A model generated the notes under the pieces. That model saw only the letters and a program-made list of their open reading frames with translations. It ran no database searches and had not been told where the DNA came from. The translations under genes and the position numbers were made by a program. Shown piece after piece: positions 16,345-25,053 of a stretch of DNA of 64,000 nucleotides. Location: NCBI RefSeq assembly GCF_003026395.1, contig NZ_PYOO01000009.1:1-64000 (forward strand), in the 5' to 3' direction. Every line of letters starts with the position of its first letter. The first letter of the stretch is position 1. This DNA is from Photobacterium iliopiscarium. Its GTDB lineage: Bacteria > Pseudomonadota > Gammaproteobacteria > Enterobacterales > Vibrionaceae.

Positions 16345-17751
16345 ATGGCAGAAAAAAAGAAACGCGGATTATTTTCATGGCTAGGATTTAGCTCTGAAGA
16401 TAACGACGCACCAAAGGAACAAGCTACTGATCAATCAGTAGTTGATGGCTCGGTTGATAGCCAACAATCAACACATTCCTCTGACGATGAGCCGTTGAAA
16501 GCCAGTCATAATCATGAACTTGAGCTAGAAACACCCATCGAATCAGAATTAGTAGCTGAAACGAATGATCGCCAATTGGCTGCAACGTTGCAAGAAAATG
16601 ATCATCAAAAAGACACCACAGAGACTGACGGTGTTGCTGATGATGACAATGCAAGCGTAGATGACAGTCAACAACCTTTAGTCGATAAACCAGTGGATGA
16701 TAGTGAGCTCTTACTAACATCTGTTACGGATATTGCAGAAGCGGCGAGCGTTAGTGATTCAAATATTATTGATGGTGATGTAAATATTCCATTGGTAAGT
16801 GCAGCGGTTGAACAAGAAAAACCAAAATCAGAAGGCTTCTTTAGCCGTTTAATGCGTGGTTTAAAGCGCACTAAAACCAACTTTGGTGCTGGTTTCTTTG
16901 GTTTGTTCCGTGGCAAGCAAATTGATGATGACTTATTTGAAGAGTTAGAAGAACAACTGTTGATAGCCGATGTGGGGATGGATACCACATTAAAAATCAT
17001 TAGTAACCTTACCGACAAAGCATCACGCAGTGATCTACATGACGGTGAAGCACTCTATGGTTTATTAAAAGATGAACTGGGTGGAATGCTGGCTAAAGTT
17101 GAACAACCGTTAGTGGTTGATATGACCAAAAAGCCGTATGTTATTTTAATGGTTGGCGTAAATGGTGTGGGTAAAACAACCACCATTGGTAAATTAGCCA
17201 AGCAATTCCAAGCTGAAGGTAAATCAGTCATGCTAGCAGCAGGTGATACCTTCCGTGCCGCGGCAGTTGAACAATTACAAGTCTGGGGTGAGCGTAATAA
17301 TGTCCCAGTGATCGCTCAACATACAGGTGCCGATAGTGCATCGGTAATTTTTGATGCGATTGAATCTGCTAAAGCGAAAAATGTTGATGTTGTTATTGCT
17401 GATACCGCAGGGCGTTTGCAAAACAAAGGCCATTTAATGGAAGAGTTGCGTAAAATTGTGCGGGTGATGCAAAAGATTGATAGCGCAGCACCGCATGAGA
17501 TTATGCTGACATTGGACGCCGGTACGGGTCAAAATGCCATTAGTCAGGCCAAATTATTTAGTGAAGTAGCACCCGTATCGGGTATCACTATTACTAAACT
17601 AGATGGTACGGCTAAAGGTGGTGTTATTTTTGCAATTGCTGATCAATTCAATATTCCGATTCGTTATATTGGTATTGGTGAAGGCATTGATGATTTACGA
17701 CCGTTTGTGGCCGATGAGTTTATAGAAGCGTTATTTAGCAACGAGGAATAA
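16345..17751 (+). CDS. ftsY: Signal recognition particle receptor FtsY
   Basis: The SRP receptor GTPase that docks ribosome-nascent chain complexes at the inner membrane. It has 468 residues. The N-terminal acidic A domain (about 1-165) starts with the amphipathic segment GLFSWLGFS and is rich in Asp, Glu, Ser and Gln. The NG domain follows, with GVNGVGKTT (G1), DTAGR (G3) and TKLDG (G4). The ATG at 16345 has AGGA upstream; a TTG two codons earlier is discounted. It is the first gene of ftsY-ftsE-ftsX. Confidence 0.95.
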   Translation: MAEKKKRGLFSWLGFSSEDNDAPKEQATDQSVVDGSVDSQQSTHSSDDEPLKASHNHELELETPIESELVAETNDRQLAATLQENDHQKDTTETDGVADDDNASVDDSQQPLVDKPVDDSELLLTSVTDIAEAASVSDSNIIDGDVNIPLVSAAVEQEKPKSEGFFSRLMRGLKRTKTNFGAGFFGLFRGKQIDDDLFEELEEQLLIADVGMDTTLKIISNLTDKASRSDLHDGEALYGLLKDELGGMLAKVEQPLVVDMTKKPYVILMVGVNGVGKTTTIGKLAKQFQAEGKSVMLAAGDTFRAAAVEQLQVWGERNNVPVIAQHTGADSASVIFDAIESAKAKNVDVVIADTAGRLQNKGHLMEELRKIVRVMQKIDSAAPHEIMLTLDAGTGQNAISQAKLFSEVAPVSGITITKLDGTAKGGVIFAIADQFNIPIRYIGIGEGIDDLRPFVADEFIEALFSNEE

Positions 17752-17755
17752 TAAA

Positions 17756-18424
17756 GTGATTCAATTTCAGCAGGTAAGTAAAGCTTATCGTGGTGGTAGG
17801 CAAGCCCTACAAAAAGTAGATTTTCATCTTAAACCAGCGGATATGGCTTTTTTAACGGGTCACTCTGGGGCCGGTAAAAGTACTCTGCTGAAGTTAATTT
17901 GTGCCCTTGAGCGTCCAAGTGACGGCAAGATTTGGTTCAATGGTCACGATATTACTCGTTTATCGAATAAGAAAATCCCATTTTTGCGCCGCAATATTGG
18001 TATTATTTTTCAAGATCATAAGCTTTTAATGGATCGCAGTGTTTTCGATAATATTGCGTTGCCATTACGGGTTGAGCAAATGAATGAACATGATATCAAA
18101 CGTCGTGTGAGCGCAGCGTTGGATAAAGTTGGATTATTGGATAAGGCAAAATGTTTGCCTATCCAATTATCTGGTGGTGAGCAACAGCGCGTAGGTATAG
18201 CGCGTGCTGTTGTTAACAAACCAATGTTGGTGTTGGCTGATGAACCAACGGGTAATCTTGATGCGGAATTATCACAACAAGTGTTGCGATTATTTGAAGA
18301 ATTTAACCGTGTTGGCGTAACCGTATTAATGGCAACCCATGATACATCATTGCTGGCCAGCCGTGATTATCGTCGTTTAGATCTGCATAAAGGTAATTTA
18401 AGGGAGCTGGCACATGGCGCGTAA
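17756..18424 (+). CDS. ftsE: Cell division ATP-binding protein FtsE
   Basis: A 222-residue ABC ATPase that with FtsX forms a divisome complex activating septal peptidoglycan hydrolases. Walker A is GHSGAGKS (35-42), the ABC signature is LSGGEQQR and Walker B is [12 protein letters not shown]. The start codon is GTG at 17756, four bases after the ftsY stop, so the two are coupled. It overlaps ftsX by 11 bp. Confidence 0.95.
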   Translation: MIQFQQVSKAYRGGRQALQKVDFHLKPADMAFLTGHSGAGKSTLLKLICALERPSDGKIWFNGHDITRLSNKKIPFLRRNIGIIFQDHKLLMDRSVFDNIALPLRVEQMNEHDIKRRVSAALDKVGLLDKAKCLPIQLSGGEQQRVGIARAVVNKPMLVLADEPTGNLDAELSQQVLRLFEEFNRVGVTVLMATHDTSLLASRDYRRLDLHKGNLRELAHGA

Positions 18425-19346
18425 ATCTATTGGTTTTTTTGCAATTCATCGCCAACAAGCGAGTTCTGCATTAAAAGACATGTTTCGCCGTCCATTGGGT
18501 AATTTTTTAACCCTTGCAGTATTGGCTGTTGCATTAACCTTGCCATGTACCTTTTATTTAATGGCAAAAAATATCACCGCAGTCGCTGACGCATGGCAAA
18601 ACCCAAGTCAAATCACCTTGTATTTACAACATGATGCGACCAATGATGACGGTCAGGCATTAGCGGATAAACTTAAAAATTGGTCACAAGTTAATAGTGT
18701 TAAATATATTACTGCTGAGCAGGGTTTAGAACAGTTTCGTCAAAATGGTGGCTTTGATAAAGCCCTGAGTTTGTTTGATGAACAAAATAATCCGTTGCCT
18801 GCGGTAGTGATTGTTGAACCTAAGAGTGATTGGCAAACGACAACGAAAGCCAATGAATTAGCCACTAAGTTAGGTCAACAAGATCACGTAGCAGAAGTGC
18901 GTTTAGATCGTGATTGGTTACAACGTTTAGCGGCAATTCAACAACTGGCGATTGCGTTAGCGTTATTAATGTCAGGCTTAATGTTATTTGCAGTATTCTT
19001 AATTGTTGGTAATACCCTTCGTTTACAAGTGCTTAGCCATAAAGATGAAATTCAAGTAATGAAAATGGTGGGCGCAACTAATAGCTATATTTTACGTCCT
19101 TATCTGTATGTTGGGGTGTGGTACGGCTTGATTGCAGCGCTTATTGCATGGGGATTAACCCAAGGGGTAGTGTTATTATTAGGTGATGCTGTTGCGCAGT
19201 TATCTAATTTGTATGGCAGTCATTTTAGAATGTTGGGTTTAAGTTGGGATGAAAGTTTGATCATGATAATGATCGCAACCTTCCTTGGTTTAATGGCGGC
19301 TCGTCTTGCTGCTGGACGTCATTTGCGTGAAATTAACCCAGTATAA
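18414..19346 (+). CDS. ftsX: Cell division protein FtsX
   Basis: A 310-residue permease-like partner of FtsE. It has a transmembrane helix after about residue 30, a periplasmic extracellular loop domain, and three more helices in the C-terminal half, the usual four-helix FtsX layout. The block NTLRLQVLSHKDEIQVMKMVGAT is characteristic of the family. Its start lies inside ftsE, so translation is coupled. No obvious terminator separates it from rpoH. Confidence 0.94.
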   Translation: MARKSIGFFAIHRQQASSALKDMFRRPLGNFLTLAVLAVALTLPCTFYLMAKNITAVADAWQNPSQITLYLQHDATNDDGQALADKLKNWSQVNSVKYITAEQGLEQFRQNGGFDKALSLFDEQNNPLPAVVIVEPKSDWQTTTKANELATKLGQQDHVAEVRLDRDWLQRLAAIQQLAIALALLMSGLMLFAVFLIVGNTLRLQVLSHKDEIQVMKMVGATNSYILRPYLYVGVWYGLIAALIAWGLTQGVVLLLGDAVAQLSNLYGSHFRMLGLSWDESLIMIMIATFLGLMAARLAAGRHLREINPV

Positions 19347-19524
19347 TTGTGGTTGTAAATAATTTAGAAACAACGCGATAAGAAAAAGTGATGCTTATAA
19401 TTATATAAATTTGCGCTACGGCTTGCATTTTAACTATGTTTACAGGCATCATTGTCGGTTCACACAACGATAGCATGTGCTCAATAACCGTTGTGATTGC
19501 ACAAAAATTACACGAGGTTTTCGA

Positions 19525-20385
19525 ATGTCAAATGAGATGTCGAAATTAGTTCTAGTTTCGGCGGATAGTCTTGAAAGTTATATTCAGACTGTAAACCGTT
19601 ATCCAATGCTAACGCCTGAGCGTGAGAAAGAGCTCGCTGAAGCTTTACACTATGACGGTGACATTAACGCAGCTAAAGCATTAGTGATGTCCCATTTGCG
19701 GTTCGTAGTGCATATTGCCCGTGGATACTCTGGCTATGGTTTGCCCATTGCTGATTTAATTCAAGAAGGCAATATTGGCTTGATGAAGGCGGTTAAACGC
19801 TTTAATCCTGAAGTCGGCGTACGATTAGTCTCTTTTGCGGTACATTGGATCAAAGCTGAGATCCATGAATATGTATTACGTAATTGGCGCATCGTTAAAG
19901 TCGCAACCACTAAAGCGCAGCGGAAATTATTTTTTAATCTTCGTAAATCAAAGAAACGCTTAGGTTGGTTTAATAATGATGAAGTCAATATGGTTGCTGA
20001 GCAACTAGGGGTTGAACCGTCTGAAGTTCGCGAAATGGAATCACGCCTTGCTGCGCAAGATCCTACGTTTGAAATGCAAAATGATGACGATGAACGTGAT
20101 TCAACACCAATGGCCCCCGCTTATTTCCTTGAAGATAAAGGCTCCGATGTTGCCTTGAGTTATGAAGAAAGTAATTGGGAAAGTCATGCCAATAATCGTT
20201 TATCACAAGCATTAGCCAGTCTTGATGAGCGTAGTCAGCATATCGTTCGCTCACGGTGGTTAGATGATCAAAAATCTACCTTACAAGATTTAGCCGATAA
20301 TTATGGAATTTCTGCTGAGCGTATTCGTCAGTTAGAAAAAAATGCCATGAAAAAGCTCAAAGATGCGGTCGGTGATTTTTACTAA
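19525..20385 (+). CDS. rpoH: RNA polymerase heat-shock sigma factor RpoH (sigma 32)
   Basis: A 286-residue sigma-70 family factor that directs heat-shock gene transcription. [12 protein letters not shown] is the typical start; region 2 contains [24 protein letters not shown] and region 4 ends in [17 protein letters not shown]. The length matches E. coli (284). ATG at 19525 with GAGG upstream is chosen. The 178-bp leader holds an inverted repeat CACAACG (19463-19469)/CGTTGTG (19489-19495) that could shape the mRNA. It follows ftsYEX, as in E. coli. Confidence 0.95.
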   Translation: MSNEMSKLVLVSADSLESYIQTVNRYPMLTPEREKELAEALHYDGDINAAKALVMSHLRFVVHIARGYSGYGLPIADLIQEGNIGLMKAVKRFNPEVGVRLVSFAVHWIKAEIHEYVLRNWRIVKVATTKAQRKLFFNLRKSKKRLGWFNNDEVNMVAEQLGVEPSEVREMESRLAAQDPTFEMQNDDDERDSTPMAPAYFLEDKGSDVALSYEESNWESHANNRLSQALASLDERSQHIVRSRWLDDQKSTLQDLADNYGISAERIRQLEKNAMKKLKDAVGDFY

Positions 20386-20412
20386 TTGATTACGTGCTTA
20401 AAGGCAATCTAT

Positions 20413-20440
20413 AAAAACCGACCTCAGTGTCGGTTTTTTT
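20413..20440 (+). terminator. rpoH terminator
   Basis: AAAAACCGAC pairs with GTCGGTTTTT over a six-base loop, with a T-run of seven. It lies 27 bp beyond the rpoH stop. Confidence 0.88.
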
Positions 20441-20560
20441 ATCGCTGTTGATCGTCTAAATCTACGCTGAATAATAGTGATCGTATGCTAAGTACTTATC
20501 TGTCTGATTTTATGTGTCATAAGTCACATTTGTGAATAGTTTTGTGTATGCTTAGCTTAC

Positions 20561-20569
20561 TTATCCACA
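20561..20569 (+). promoter_or_regulatory. Perfect DnaA-box sequence
   Basis: TTATCCACA matches the strong E. coli DnaA-box consensus exactly. A single 9-mer can occur by chance; its weight comes from the neighbouring copies at 20632, 20644, 20724 and 20742. Confidence 0.45.
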
Positions 20570-20579
20570 GCTTATAGTA

Positions 20580-20609
20580 GGATCCGATCTACATGTAGTG
20601 GATCTTTTT
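20580..20609 (+). terminator. Weak hairpin with T-run
   Basis: GATCC and GGATC arms enclose the palindrome CTACATGTAG and are followed by TTTTTA. It could end a short transcript starting after the rpoH terminator, but no gene is visible for it to serve. Confidence 0.35.
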
Positions 20610-20741
20610 ATTCCCAACCACATTATCAACGCAATCCACAGACTTTTCCACAAGTGGTTACTTTTTGCTCTATTGGTGATTATAATCAGCAATAACTCCT
20701 TGTTGGTATTGAACTGTTATTGTTGTGGATGGCGGTTGTTA

Positions 20742-20750
20742 TGTGGATAA
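20742..20750 (-). promoter_or_regulatory. Perfect DnaA-box sequence, inverted
   Basis: TGTGGATAA is the reverse complement of the DnaA-box consensus. It lies about 180 bp from the copy at 20561 and faces it. Confidence 0.45.
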
Positions 20751-20937
20751 AGCCTTATTTTTTGGTGGGAGATAGCGCCGCTAAGCTAAGGTACAATAAT
20801 GATTGATTGCTTATTTTGGCTGATGAATTGTCAGGATCGTGTGTTTACGATCCAAGATAGACATTATCGATCGCGATCATAAATAGCATTCTCAGTCAGT
20901 GCTATTACCTTTATTGTTGCAATTAAAAGGAAAAATC

Positions 20938-21258
20938 ATGGAACAGTTTCAGCATATTTCAGTACAAGATGCCCTGCAATTATTACAACAACCACAAGCC
21001 GTATTGGTTGATATACGTGATCCTCAATCTTATGCATTAGCACATGCTCAGGCAGCATTTCATCTTACTAATGACACCATGGTGACATTGATGGATGAGG
21101 TTGACTTTGAGCAGCCACTATTAGTGATGTGTTATCACGGTGTCAGTAGTCAAGGTGCCGCCCAATATCTAGCTAATCAAGGTTATGAGACGGTTTATAG
21201 TATTGATGGTGGTTTTGAAGCTTGGCGTCGAGAAGCCTTACCTATGGTACAAGCTTAG
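20938..21258 (+). CDS. glpE: Thiosulfate sulfurtransferase GlpE (rhodanese)
   Basis: A 106-residue single-domain rhodanese that transfers sulfane sulfur from thiosulfate to cyanide or thiols. The active-site loop is MCYHGVSS with the persulfide cysteine at residue 65, the same position as in E. coli GlpE. The ATG at 20938 has AAAAGGA upstream. It is the first gene of the glpE-glpG pair and sits 550 bp downstream of rpoH. Confidence 0.92.
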   Translation: MEQFQHISVQDALQLLQQPQAVLVDIRDPQSYALAHAQAAFHLTNDTMVTLMDEVDFEQPLLVMCYHGVSSQGAAQYLANQGYETVYSIDGGFEAWRREALPMVQA

Positions 21259-21366
21259 TTAAGTTTGTATTGATAAAATGAGTATCCATTGGGCTTTGTT
21301 ATACACGTTGATATAACAAGCCATATCTTTACTACTTATAATATCCTATCGATTAGAGTGATAACT

Positions 21367-22206
21367 ATGCATCGCTTAGCTGAATTTTATAACCCTCGCC
21401 ATGCGCAAGCATTTATTGATTATATGGCTTCACGGGGTATTGAACTGACTTTAGCGCCAGAGCCTGAGGGTAAGTTTGCGTTATGGTTACAAGATAACCA
21501 ACATCTGATTGAAGCCGAAGCTGAATTAAATGCATTTATTGCTAATCCCAATGATAGCAAATATCAAGAAGCATCATGGCAAGTGGCAGAGAGTCGCACT
21601 GCAAAATTTGATTATTCTAGCCCGAGTCTAATCTCGATGGTTAAAGCCCAAGCCGGTCCATTTACATTATTAGTGATGGTAGCATCACTGGTCATTTACG
21701 GATTGTGGTTGTTAGGATTTGAATCGCTATTATTTAATTGGTTTCATTTCCCGTTTATGAATGGTGATCAGTGGCAGCTATGGCGTTATTTTAGCCATGC
21801 GTTACTCCACTTTTCAGCATTGCATGTGATTTTTAACTGTTTGTGGTGGTGGTTATTAGGCGGGCAAATTGAGCGTCATAGTGGTTCTGCAAAACTCGTT
21901 CAGCTATTTCTTATCTCATCATTAATTTCAGGTTTTGGCCAATTTTGGCTTGATGGACCTAATTTTGGTGGTCTATCTGGGGTCGTTTATGCCTTGTTAG
22001 GTTATATCTGGTGGATGGGCTGGTTGGCACCACAACGTGGATTAGTGATTGCTCGCTCTTATGTGGTGTTTATGTTGGTGTGGCTCATTATTGGTTTTGC
22101 TGAGCCTGCGGGGATTGCCATTGCGAATATGGCGCACTTAATGGGTTTATTAACCGGCTGTGCGATTGCGTTAGTGGATGCTAAATTACTTCGTCCTAAA
22201 CATTGA
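21367..22206 (+). CDS. glpG: Rhomboid intramembrane serine protease GlpG
   Basis: A 279-residue rhomboid protease. An N-terminal cytosolic domain (1-about 95) precedes six transmembrane helices. The catalytic dyad is Ser204 in GGLSGVVY and His257 in ANMAHLMG; the N-terminal HxxxN motif is in LHVIFNCLW. The positions correspond to E. coli Ser201/His254. The ATG at 21367 is chosen over an upstream in-frame start because it gives the canonical MHRLAEF start. In enterics GlpG follows glpE and precedes glpR; here glpT is inserted before glpR. Confidence 0.93.
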   Translation: MHRLAEFYNPRHAQAFIDYMASRGIELTLAPEPEGKFALWLQDNQHLIEAEAELNAFIANPNDSKYQEASWQVAESRTAKFDYSSPSLISMVKAQAGPFTLLVMVASLVIYGLWLLGFESLLFNWFHFPFMNGDQWQLWRYFSHALLHFSALHVIFNCLWWWLLGGQIERHSGSAKLVQLFLISSLISGFGQFWLDGPNFGGLSGVVYALLGYIWWMGWLAPQRGLVIARSYVVFMLVWLIIGFAEPAGIAIANMAHLMGLLTGCAIALVDAKLLRPKH

Positions 22207-22230
22207 TTTTTTAAACGTTTTTCCTGCAAT

Positions 22231-22269
22231 TGCCACGGTGATATTGAGCCTACTAACATCGCCGTGGCA
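22231..22269 (+). terminator. Hairpin after glpG
   Basis: TGCCACGGTGAT pairs with ATCGCCGTGGCA with one G-U pair over a 15-base loop. It has no T-run, so it may be a weak or processing stem. Confidence 0.5.
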
Positions 22270-22567
22270 GTGACTATTATATTGATATTAACTAAAGCTG
22301 TTGATTATTTGACAGTGAGTCCAATGTTGATATAAATCCGCGTTATTTTCATATCTATTCATATTTATCCGTCTGTCTTTGACTGTTTTCACATTTTTAA
22401 TTATTCATTCGCGCAATAATTAGCCTCGTTTTGAGCGACATCGAAAATAGAGTGATCGTTTATAACGTCAAATTGTGAAAATAGTATCTATAAGATGTCA
22501 TAGCGTATTGTGATGCGTTAATGGCACTCGATGCCCTACAGCAGTGAGATAACAGAAAGGAACATTT
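22270..22567. other. glpT upstream region
   Basis: About 300 bp without a gene, AT-rich, leading to AGAAAGGA just before the glpT ATG. GlpR and CRP sites would be expected by analogy, but I could not find a convincing match to either consensus. Confidence 0.4.
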
Positions 22568-23938
22568 ATGTTTGGTTTATTTACCCCCGTAGCGCATAAA
22601 CAGCGGCTACCCGATGGCAGTATCGATCCGGTTTATAAGCGGTTGCGGTGGCAATTGTTTGTCGGTATTTTCTTCGGTTATGCTGGTTATTATTTAGTAC
22701 GTAAAAATTTTTCGTTAGCGATGCCCTATTTGATTGAAGAATATGGTTATAGCCGCGGTGAATTAGGGGTTGCGTTAGCGGCAGTATCAATTGCTTATGG
22801 CTTATCTAAATTTTTAATGGGGAATGTATCGGATCGATCCAATCCTCGCTTCTTTTTAGCCTCTGGATTGATATTGTCCTCGATAGTGATGCTGTGCTTT
22901 GGTTTTATGCCTTGGGCAACGGGCAGCATTACTGCGATGTTTGTGCTGTTATTTTTGAACGGTTGGTTTCAGGGAATGGGATGGCCGGCTTGTGGGCGAA
23001 CCATGGTCCATTGGTGGTCGCATAAAGAAAGAGGTGGGTTAGTCTCGGTCTGGAACGTGGCTCATAATGTCGGTGGTGGCTTAATTGGTCCATTGTTCTT
23101 ATTTGGTTTATGGGCGTTTAATGATGATTGGCGTTCAGCGTTTTATGTACCTGCTTTTTTTGCGCTATTAGTTGCGGGATTTACTATCTTAGTGATGCGT
23201 GACACACCGCAATCTTGTGGCTTACCACCGATTGAAGAATACAAAGACGATTATCCTGAAAGTTATGATAAATCGTTTGAAAAAGAAATGACCGCCAAAG
23301 AAATTTTCTTTAAGTACATTTTTAATAATAAATTATTGTGGTTTATTGCAATTGCGAACGCGTTTGTTTATTTGATCCGCTATGGCGTATTAGATTGGGC
23401 GCCAGTGTATTTAGGCGAAGCGAAAGGCTTTACCGTCGATAAATCATCATGGGCTTATTTCCTTTATGAGTGGGCAGGGATCCCCGGTACATTATTATGT
23501 GGTTGGATATCCGATAAGCTATTTAAAGGTCGTCGTGCACCAGCAGGAATTTTATTTATGGTGCTAGTGACCGTTGCTGTCTTGGTGTACTGGTTGAATC
23601 CTCCGGGTAATCCGACTATTGATATGATGGCATTGATCTCGATTGGCTTCTTAATCTATGGCCCTGTGATGTTGATTGGTTTGTATGCATTAGAGCTAGC
23701 ACCTAAAAAAGCAGCAGGTACAGCCGCTGGATTAACCGGATTGTTTGGCTACTTAGGTGGTGCAGTAGCGGCAAACGCATTACTTGGTTATACCGTTGAT
23801 AATTTTGGTTGGGATGGTGGTTTTATTGTTCTAACTGGCTCTTGTGTACTTGCTATTTTCTTCTTTGTTATCACTATGGTTGGTGAAAAGAAGGCCTATC
23901 AGCAGCAGCAACTTGAGTTACAACAGCAAAATGGTTGA
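22568..23938 (+). CDS. glpT: Glycerol-3-phosphate transporter GlpT
   Basis: A 456-residue major facilitator (organophosphate:phosphate antiporter) with about 12 helices that imports glycerol-3-phosphate in exchange for phosphate. The N-terminus [20 protein letters not shown] and the [15 protein letters not shown] block are diagnostic of GlpT. It is flanked by glpG and glpR and has its own strong terminator. GlpT is also the usual entry route for fosfomycin. Confidence 0.95.
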   Translation: MFGLFTPVAHKQRLPDGSIDPVYKRLRWQLFVGIFFGYAGYYLVRKNFSLAMPYLIEEYGYSRGELGVALAAVSIAYGLSKFLMGNVSDRSNPRFFLASGLILSSIVMLCFGFMPWATGSITAMFVLLFLNGWFQGMGWPACGRTMVHWWSHKERGGLVSVWNVAHNVGGGLIGPLFLFGLWAFNDDWRSAFYVPAFFALLVAGFTILVMRDTPQSCGLPPIEEYKDDYPESYDKSFEKEMTAKEIFFKYIFNNKLLWFIAIANAFVYLIRYGVLDWAPVYLGEAKGFTVDKSSWAYFLYEWAGIPGTLLCGWISDKLFKGRRAPAGILFMVLVTVAVLVYWLNPPGNPTIDMMALISIGFLIYGPVMLIGLYALELAPKKAAGTAAGLTGLFGYLGGAVAANALLGYTVDNFGWDGGFIVLTGSCVLAIFFFVITMVGEKKAYQQQQLELQQQNG

Positions 23939-23977
23939 TTAAGTTTGGCTTCTTGGTAAAGCTGTGAGTAATATAAA

Positions 23978-24008
23978 AAGGCTTCGCATCGGCGAAGCCT
24001 TGTTTTTA
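23978..24008 (+). terminator. glpT terminator
   Basis: AAGGCTTCGC pairs with GCGAAGCCTT over a four-base loop and is followed by GTTTTT. Confidence 0.88.
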
Positions 24009-24057
24009 TTACCTTTCATTGCTGAATATGGCGGGTATAGATAGGAGCTTTCCAGCC

Positions 24058-24819
24058 GTGAAGCAAAGTAAACGTCACCAAGAAATTATTGATTTAGTGA
24101 TCAGTCAAGGATACGTCAGTACTGACGATCTTGTAGCACGTTTCAATGTTAGCCCACAAACGATTCGCCGCGATCTTAATGAGTTGGCTGATGAAAATAA
24201 AATTCGTCGTCATCATGGCGGTGCAACAGTTCCTTCTAGTTCAGTTAATACCGCTTATACCACTCGCAAGGTTTTACAATTAGAACAGAAAGACCGCATA
24301 GCCAAAGCATTAGTTAGCCATATTCCTGACGGCGCAACCTTATTTATAGATATTGGCACTACGCCAGAAGCAGTGGCGCGTGCACTTATGAATCATAACG
24401 ATTTACGGATTGTCACTAATAACCTTAATGTCGCCAGTTTATTGATGGCAAAAGAAGATTTTCGTGTGATTTTAGCTGGTGGTGAGGTACGTAATCGTGA
24501 TGGTGGTATTGTCGGTGAAGCGACGCTTGATTTTGTATCACAATTTCGCTTAGATTTCGGTATCTTAGGTATCAGTGGTATTGATCTTGATGGTTCATTA
24601 TTAGATTTTGATTACCATGAAGTTCGGGTTAAACAAGCAATTATTGAGAATAGCCGTTGTGTGATGTTAGGCGTTGATCACACTAAATTTGGCCGTAATG
24701 CGATGGTAAATCTAGGTGATATTAGTCAAATTGATATGTTATTCACTGACCAATTACCCCCACTCAGTTTGGTTGAGCGATTACAAGAAAATGAAACCCA
24801 TTTTGAGGTGGTAGCGTAA
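24058..24819 (+). CDS. glpR: Glycerol-3-phosphate regulon repressor GlpR (DeoR family)
   Basis: A 253-residue DeoR-family repressor that binds glp operators and is released by glycerol-3-phosphate. The N-terminal helix-turn-helix is in FNVSPQTIRRDLNELA; the effector domain has LFIDIGTTPEAVA and ILAGGEVRNRDGGI. The GTG at 24058 gives the canonical start (residues KQSKRHQEII) and has AGGAG about ten bases upstream. An ATG at 24028 has no RBS. It lies between glpT and glpD. Confidence 0.92.
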   Translation: MKQSKRHQEIIDLVISQGYVSTDDLVARFNVSPQTIRRDLNELADENKIRRHHGGATVPSSSVNTAYTTRKVLQLEQKDRIAKALVSHIPDGATLFIDIGTTPEAVARALMNHNDLRIVTNNLNVASLLMAKEDFRVILAGGEVRNRDGGIVGEATLDFVSQFRLDFGILGISGIDLDGSLLDFDYHEVRVKQAIIENSRCVMLGVDHTKFGRNAMVNLGDISQIDMLFTDQLPPLSLVERLQENETHFEVVA

Positions 24820-24850
24820 ATCGATTATATCAATAACGAAAGATTTGAAT

Positions 24851-24886
24851 AACGGGTTTCTTTAAATAGAAGCCCGTTTTTTTTGT
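24851..24886 (+). terminator. glpR terminator
   Basis: AACGGGTTTCT pairs with AGAAGCCCGTT (one G-U pair) over a six-base loop, followed by a T-run. Confidence 0.85.
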
Positions 24887-25000
24887 TTGTAATTGTTATA
24901 AGCATTAAGTTTGCGGTAATGATCAAGTTTTTGTCACAACAATGTTAACTAATGCTGGATTAGATCAATATATACGCTATTATCAACTTAATTACTTTCG

Positions 25001-25021
25001 AACGAACATTTATGGTTCGTT
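25001..25021. promoter_or_regulatory. Candidate GlpR operator half-sites upstream of glpD
   Basis: AACGAACAT is followed two bases later by ATGGTTCGTT, an inverted pair resembling GlpR operator half-sites (TTCG/CGAA cores). The half-sites point outwards relative to the E. coli operator, so they may belong to two overlapping operators. An in-frame ATG of glpD lies within it, which favours the later start. Confidence 0.4.
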
Positions 25022-25053
25022 TTGTTATGTTTAATTTGATGGGTGTGAACATT

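Larger units (their letters stand above)
20441..20937. other. Intergenic region with DnaA-box-like cluster
   Basis: About 500 bp without a gene. It holds two perfect DnaA-box sequences (TTATCCACA at 20561-20569 and its reverse complement at 20742-20750), near matches at 20632-20640, 20644-20652 and 20724-20732, several GATC sites and a hairpin with a T-run at 20580-20609. The glpE promoter should also lie in the last 150 bp. Confidence 0.5.
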
